A stretch of 64,000 bases of DNA from contig JAGVSM010002799.1 in the NCBI GenBank assembly GCA_022494885.1, forward strand, positions 62,001-126,000, in the 5' to 3' direction. Source of the stretch: Micrasema longulum (taxonomy: Eukaryota > Arthropoda > Insecta > Trichoptera > Brachycentridae). Position numbers and translations under genes: made by a program. This document shows positions 62,635 to 64,000 of this stretch, piece after piece (the first letter of the stretch is position 1; each line of letters opens with the position of its first letter). The notes below the pieces were generated by a model. That model was not told the origin of the DNA. It saw only the letters and a program-made list of their open reading frames with translations, and made no database searches.

Positions 62635-64000
62635 CTGAGAAATAATACAACCATCAATATACACCAATTTTCAAAACATAGTATTTATACCAATTTAAAA
62701 CACAAGTCAAAAAGTAAATTCTCAAATATTTACAAAATACAATACTTAATTTAGAAAATATAATACAAAAGTGGTAAACGAAGAATTGGTGATAGTAACA
62801 GATGTTTTACTCAAACACATAGTATACAGAGAAAGAATACATTTTGGACATACAGTACAGGAAAATTCAGATATCTGTTCTAAAATACAATCAAAGTGAG
62901 AAAACTACCACAATAAGTAAAAACCAAATCTGTAGAAATAAAAATTTAAAAAATTTACAAAAGATTTGCAAGTGGCAGTATAGAAATAAATGAATGAAAA
63001 GTGGTAAACGAGAAAAGAAAAAATGATTTACAAAAAAGTGGTTCTATAGGAAAAAAGAAAATTGAAAACATTTTAAGGATAAAAGAAATTTGATTTTTCA
63101 TGAGTGATAGGAATTCTCTTTAAGAAGAAAAGATGAAACGTAATGCCGAAAATTTAAATGATTTTATTACAAATTTTCATCTCGTCCAAGATTGGTCTTA
63201 ATAAAATCAATGTGTCCAGCTTAAAAATTTAGGGACTTTGAGCTTTGATTTAGTAAAAAAACAAAATTATTAAATTGTGCGAAATTCCATAAATTATTTT
63301 TTAAATAATAACAAAATTCCTATTAAAATATCAAATAAATACATCAGTTATTAATGGTAAACGCTGAAGTATCGTCTTTAAATCGCAGAAACATTTTGGA
63401 GAAGTCTTGAGTAGAAATCAAATGGCCAATCATTGGCTACAACTAACAGAAGACAAGAGGATCATGAAGAAGAAGAAGAAGACAGAATTCAGTTCAGGAA
63501 AAGAAGACAGAATTCAGTTCAGAAGAAGGAATAACAGTTCATGATACAGACATGGAAAGTCAAAAAGTGCAACAGTTCTAGCAAACGAAGATATTTGCAT
63601 CTCAAAACTTCTGTTTTTGAAAGCAACAACTTTTGTATAGTCAATAAAAAGTATAATTTTTGTTTGAATTTATTTTGTAACAAAAAAGTCAAAAGCTTTA
63701 AGTGCACACAAATTTTCACTAATATTTTAACTTTTTGTGTTACTAAACTAATCAAAACAACACGAACGTTACTTTTCTCCCTTTTAACAAAATATTGAAA
63801 CTAATTCTGATTGATTTGCATTGAACCAAACATTTAGTTTTATGATTTGTAATTTTTTACGATTTGATTTGTAACGATGTCACCAAAACATGGAATCTTA
63901 CAAAAATTTGATTTTGTGTGAAAGTTACCTCTATTATTAATGAAATTATTCAAAAAAGGTCAGTAAAAAAGATGGCATCAGCCAATATTTATAAGCAAAA
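62635..64000 (-). other. Upstream intron at the window edge
   Basis: No exon could be supported up to the window end. A short direct repeat (AAGAAGACAGAATTCAGTTC, twice) lies at 63475-63525, with a GAA-rich stretch just before it. Confidence 0.6.

Noticed and set aside
59600..61100. Additional PEVK exons in the purine-rich intron
   Set aside because: K/E-like codon runs occur on the plus strand only; no minus-strand frame with acceptor and donor was found.
63475..63525. Direct repeat of AAGAAGACAGAATTCAGTTC as part of a CRISPR-like or regulatory array
   Set aside because: Only two units with almost no spacer; best explained as a small local duplication.
63900..64000. Possible exon ending at a GTAACT near 63920
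   Set aside because: No acceptor or protein-like frame before it; only a donor-like motif by chance.

Overview
The window looks like an insect nuclear genome, possibly a beetle, although the order cannot be fixed from the sequence. It is strongly AT-rich, with large introns full of LINE, Penelope, mariner, MITE and tRNA-derived SINE remnants. There are no bacterial-type operons and no CRISPR array.

One gene dominates, on the minus strand: projectin (bent, bt; the arthropod twitchin-type titin-like protein of muscle). The window holds an internal part of it. Reading from high to low coordinates, there is first a run of PEVK-like elastic exons (62.6-56.4 kb) and a linker exon (54.0 kb). Next comes a linker with basic RRxS sites (51.5 kb), followed by three small exons sharing an RPGE motif (50.5, 48.4 and 45.8 kb). 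After a 17 kb intron come a short exon with its own ATG (28.6 kb), a second RRxS linker exon (27.4 kb), an Ig domain (26.1 kb) and the conserved KKRKYAKW linker (24.1 kb). A 21 kb intron follows. It hides two related small exons with an IPDWP motif (13.5 and 11.4 kb) and a stop-containing exon (22.0 kb). The last exons are a two-exon Ig domain (3.2 and 2.4 kb) and one more Ig domain (0.06-0.34 kb). The N-terminal Ig domains lie above 64 kb; the Fn3-Ig core and the kinase lie beyond base 1.

The splice phases agree across the gene. Every PEVK, RPGE and IPDWP exon is a multiple of three bases with phase 0 on both sides, so any can be skipped or included without a frameshift. From the 27.4 kb exon onward, Ig domain boundaries are phase 1, as usual in titin-like proteins. 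Placed exons total about 2.7 kb, roughly 4% of the window. Most were found by reading splice sites and reading frame rather than from long ORFs; several are only 33-87 bases.

The rest is intron. It contains a Penelope-like element with GIY-YIG coding sequence flanked by inverted hammerhead ribozyme motifs (18.9-19.5 kb), and further ribozyme-like motifs at 38.5, 51.8 and 52.4 kb. A hAT-like MITE family is present, two copies of which have perfect 8-base target duplications. There are also three mariner remnants, several LINE 3' ends, four types of tRNA-like SINE, fold-back elements, and a 41-base minisatellite next to a projectin exon. The most interesting points are the modular cassette exons that add RRxS, RPGE and IPDWP motifs, and the candidate internal start and stop exons that would make short projectin isoforms.
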